The notes beneath the pieces were generated by a model. The model was not told the origin of the DNA, made no database searches, and saw only the letters and a program-made list of their open reading frames with translations. Position numbers and translations under genes: made by a program. Below, in pieces: positions 61,843 to 64,000 of a DNA stretch of 64,000 nucleotides (the first letter of the stretch is position 1; each line of letters starts with the position of its first letter). The stretch spans positions 79,925 through 143,924 of the forward strand of contig NZ_CDBN01000050.1 of NCBI RefSeq assembly GCF_000820085.1. The letters are read 5' to 3'. This stretch comes from Aeromonas sanarellii. Its GTDB lineage: Bacteria > Pseudomonadota > Gammaproteobacteria > Enterobacterales > Aeromonadaceae.

Positions 61843-63948
61843 TCAGGCGGACTCGGCGAGCACGCCGTCCTGGGGCCGTTCACCGCAGTGGGCCAGCAGT
61901 TGGTCCCCTGCCATGGGGCGCCCGAGCAGATAGCCCTGCAGGGTGTCGCAGCCCAGCTCGGTCAGCAGGGTGCGCTGGGCCTGGGTCTCCACCCCTTCGG
62001 CCACGATGCGCATGCCCAGGGCCTGACCCAGGGCGACGATGGCGGCGATGATGGTGGCATCGTCTCCCCCCTGCACCAGGGTAGTGACGAAACCCCTGTC
62101 TATCTTGAGCTCGTTGGCGGGGAAGCGCTTGAGGTAGAGCAGGCTGGAGTAGCCGGTGCCGAAGTCGTCGATGGAGATGCCAAGCCCGAGCTCGGCCAGG
62201 CGATTGAGGATGGTCAGGCTCTCCTCGGCGTTCTCCATGGCGGTGGATTCGGTGATCTCCAGGGTCAGGTGACGGGCCTCGAGGCGGTGACGGGAGAGCG
62301 CGCCTTGCACCTCCTCCAGCAGGCCGGGGCTGGCCAGCTGTATGGTGGAGAGGTTGACCGCCACGCTCCAGTCGTGGTGCCCCGCCGCCCGCCAGCAGCT
62401 CATCTGGCGGCAGGCCTCGTCGAGCACCCAGTTGCCGATGGGGATGATGAGGCGGCTCTTCTCCGCCAGGGGCAGGAAGCGGGCCGGGGAGATGGCACCA
62501 TGCACCGGGTGCTGCCAGCGCAGCAGCGCCTCGGCGCCGACCACCTGGCCGTCGCGGGCCGCGTATTTGGGCTGATAGTGCAGGGTCAGCTCCCCCCGCT
62601 CCAGGGCGTGTTGCAGCTCCCTTTGCAGCAGGAACTGCTGGTGGGCGTTGGCGTTCATGGCGCTGTCGAAGAAGTAGTAGTCGTTGCGCCCCCGCTCCTT
62701 GGCGTAGTACATGGCGGCGTCGGCGTTGAGGGTCAGCTCGTGCAGGCTGGTGCCGTCCTGGGGATAGACGGCGATGCCGATGCTGGCGGTGATGTGCAGG
62801 CTGTGATGCTCCCACTCGTAGGGCTGCGCCAGGGCGGCCAGCAGCCGCTCGACGAAGGCCGTGGTCTGGCCCAGATCCCCCGGCGCCAGGGCCAGCACGA
62901 ACTCGTCCCCCCCGAAGCGCGAGGCGGTGTCGCTCCCGCCGAGCAGCCCGCTGATCCGCTCGGCGACCTCGACCAGCAGCAGATCCCCGGTATGGTGGCC
63001 GTGGGCGTCGTTGATGATCTTGAAGCCGTCGAGATCGAGAAACAGCAGGGAGAAGCTGCGCTGGCTGTGCTGGCACTCCTTGATGCGCTGCTCCAGTCGG
63101 TCGGCGAACAGCAGCCGGTTGGGCAGCCGGGTCAGGCTGTCGTGGAGCGCCAGCTTGAGCAGCTCGTCATGGGCCTGGTGCAATGAGGTCGAGAGGCGCG
63201 CGGCGTGGGCGTCCAGCATGGAGAGCACCAGGGCGATGGCGAACACCGCCAGGGTCACTATGATGACCACGGTCGCCAGCCACTGGGTATTGAGCCCGGT
63301 ATAGAGGGCGCCGCACAGGCTGCCCTCGGGAAACTGGGCCGCCGCCATGCCGGTGTAGTGCATGCCGATGATGGCGCCCCCCATGACGAGGGAGGCGACG
63401 GCCTTGCTGAAGAAGGCGCGCTGCGAGCTGTTGCGCAGGCGAAACGCTATCCAGAGCGCGGCGCCGGAGGCGAGCACGGCGATAAGGATGGAGAGGATGA
63501 AGAGCCCGGCCTGATAATGGATGCCGGGCTCTATCTTCATGGCGGCCATGCCGATGTAGTGCATGGTGGCGATGCCGGCCCCCATCAGCAGGGCCCCGAA
63601 CACGACCTGATGCCAGGGAAGCCGGGGGCGGCTCACCAGCCAGAGCGCAAAGGCCGACGAGCCGATGGCCGCCACCAGGGAGAGGCCGGTGAGGGTCAGA
63701 TCGTAACCCAGCGCGATGGGCAGGTTGAAGGCGAGCATGCCGATGAAGTGCATGGACCAGATGCCGAATCCCATGGCAAAGGCCCCCCCCGCGAGCCAGA
63801 AGGCGGCGGCCCGGCCCCGGCTCTGGCTCACCCGGCTCGTCATGTTCAGCGCCGTGTAGGAGGCGAGCACCGCCACCAGGATGGAGAAGAACACCAGATC
63901 CTGGCTGTAATAGCTGTCGAGCATGGGGTGGGTCGCGATCACGTTCAT
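61843..63948 (-). CDS. MHYT-GGDEF-EAL membrane c-di-GMP protein
   Basis: A 701-residue protein with seven membrane helices in the first about 250 residues forming an MHYT sensor. The motifs SMHFIGM, TMHYIGM and GMHYTGM are proposed to bind copper and sense O2, CO or NO. GGDEF (about 270-430) has SRFGGDEFVLAL and EAL (about 445-690) has GAEALLRWQHPVHG and DDFGTGYSSLLYLKRFPANELKIDRGF, so both active sites are complete. The ATG at 63948 gives MNVIATHPMLDSYYSQDLVFFS. It is unlinked to other genes in view. Confidence 0.93.
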   Translation of the reverse strand: MNVIATHPMLDSYYSQDLVFFSILVAVLASYTALNMTSRVSQSRGRAAAFWLAGGAFAMGFGIWSMHFIGMLAFNLPIALGYDLTLTGLSLVAAIGSSAFALWLVSRPRLPWHQVVFGALLMGAGIATMHYIGMAAMKIEPGIHYQAGLFILSILIAVLASGAALWIAFRLRNSSQRAFFSKAVASLVMGGAIIGMHYTGMAAAQFPEGSLCGALYTGLNTQWLATVVIIVTLAVFAIALVLSMLDAHAARLSTSLHQAHDELLKLALHDSLTRLPNRLLFADRLEQRIKECQHSQRSFSLLFLDLDGFKIINDAHGHHTGDLLLVEVAERISGLLGGSDTASRFGGDEFVLALAPGDLGQTTAFVERLLAALAQPYEWEHHSLHITASIGIAVYPQDGTSLHELTLNADAAMYYAKERGRNDYYFFDSAMNANAHQQFLLQRELQHALERGELTLHYQPKYAARDGQVVGAEALLRWQHPVHGAISPARFLPLAEKSRLIIPIGNWVLDEACRQMSCWRAAGHHDWSVAVNLSTIQLASPGLLEEVQGALSRHRLEARHLTLEITESTAMENAEESLTILNRLAELGLGISIDDFGTGYSSLLYLKRFPANELKIDRGFVTTLVQGGDDATIIAAIVALGQALGMRIVAEGVETQAQRTLLTELGCDTLQGYLLGRPMAGDQLLAHCGERPQDGVLAESA

Positions 63949-64000
63949 CTACTCTGGGATGGACAACGGCCTGAGCCTTGGCCGGGGCGCGGGGGAAATC

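Noticed and set aside
1..64000. CRISPR arrays, tRNA or rRNA genes, insertion sequences, toxin-antitoxin pairs
   Set aside because: I saw no regularly spaced repeats, no cloverleaf with CCA-type ends, no transposase and no recognisable toxin-antitoxin pair on either strand.
63949..64000. Possible start of another gene at the right edge
   Set aside because: Only about 50 bp remain; no start codon with a ribosome site or recognisable coding is visible.

Overview
The window reads as ordinary chromosome of a GC-rich gammaproteobacterium, most likely an Aeromonas. The gene order slt; mltD-gloB-yafS-rnhA-dnaQ; fadE-gmhA-yafJ matches a block shared with enterobacteria. The yvcK/luxU/moa association recalls Vibrio, and the proteins resemble but do not equal either group. 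No tRNA, rRNA, prophage, insertion sequence or CRISPR array was seen.

Layout. 1-8.8 kb: the end of a VC2046-like gene, raiA, a GGDEF/EAL protein, slt, a GalR-like regulator, a candidate small RNA with its own CRP-type promoter and terminator, a YeeZ-like dehydratase and yciA. 8.9-21.5 kb: yafD, mltD, gloB, yafS, rnhA, dnaQ, a TIGR03503-like membrane protein, an HD-GYP response regulator, fadE with a FadR site, gmhA and yafJ. 21.8-30.5 kb is a signalling block: an orphan LuxU-like Hpt protein, YvcK, a FIST sensor next to a hybrid kinase, a LON-domain protein, a single-domain globin and narP/narQ.

30.6-46.6 kb is a coherent nitrate/molybdenum island: a Moco riboswitch candidate and moaA, then napFDAGHBC, moaBCDE, modABC, a hydrolase, moeBA and folE. 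NarQ/NarP sense nitrate, Nap reduces it in the periplasm, Moa/Moe make the molybdenum cofactor for NapA, and Mod imports molybdate. The nap operon sits between moaA and moaBCDE. Two gene junctions here (napB/napC and moaD/moaE), and perhaps a third (napD/napA), carry degenerate tandem duplications. Each leaves a micro-ORF that starts like the downstream gene; in the two clear cases it also ends like the upstream gene.

46.9-64 kb: a chemotaxis receptor with a sigma-28-type promoter, formate-tetrahydrofolate ligase, a LysR regulator, YceI, a SAH-hydrolase-like protein coupled to a SelW-like redox protein, an OlsF-like two-domain acyltransferase, pepT, speA behind a leader of about 660 nt with Arg-containing upstream ORFs, two small unknown proteins and an MHYT-GGDEF-EAL protein.

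The most original signals are the candidate small RNA with LacI-type and CRP-type sites (7009-7196), the junction duplications in nap/moa, and the speA leader. All are inferences from sequence reading alone.
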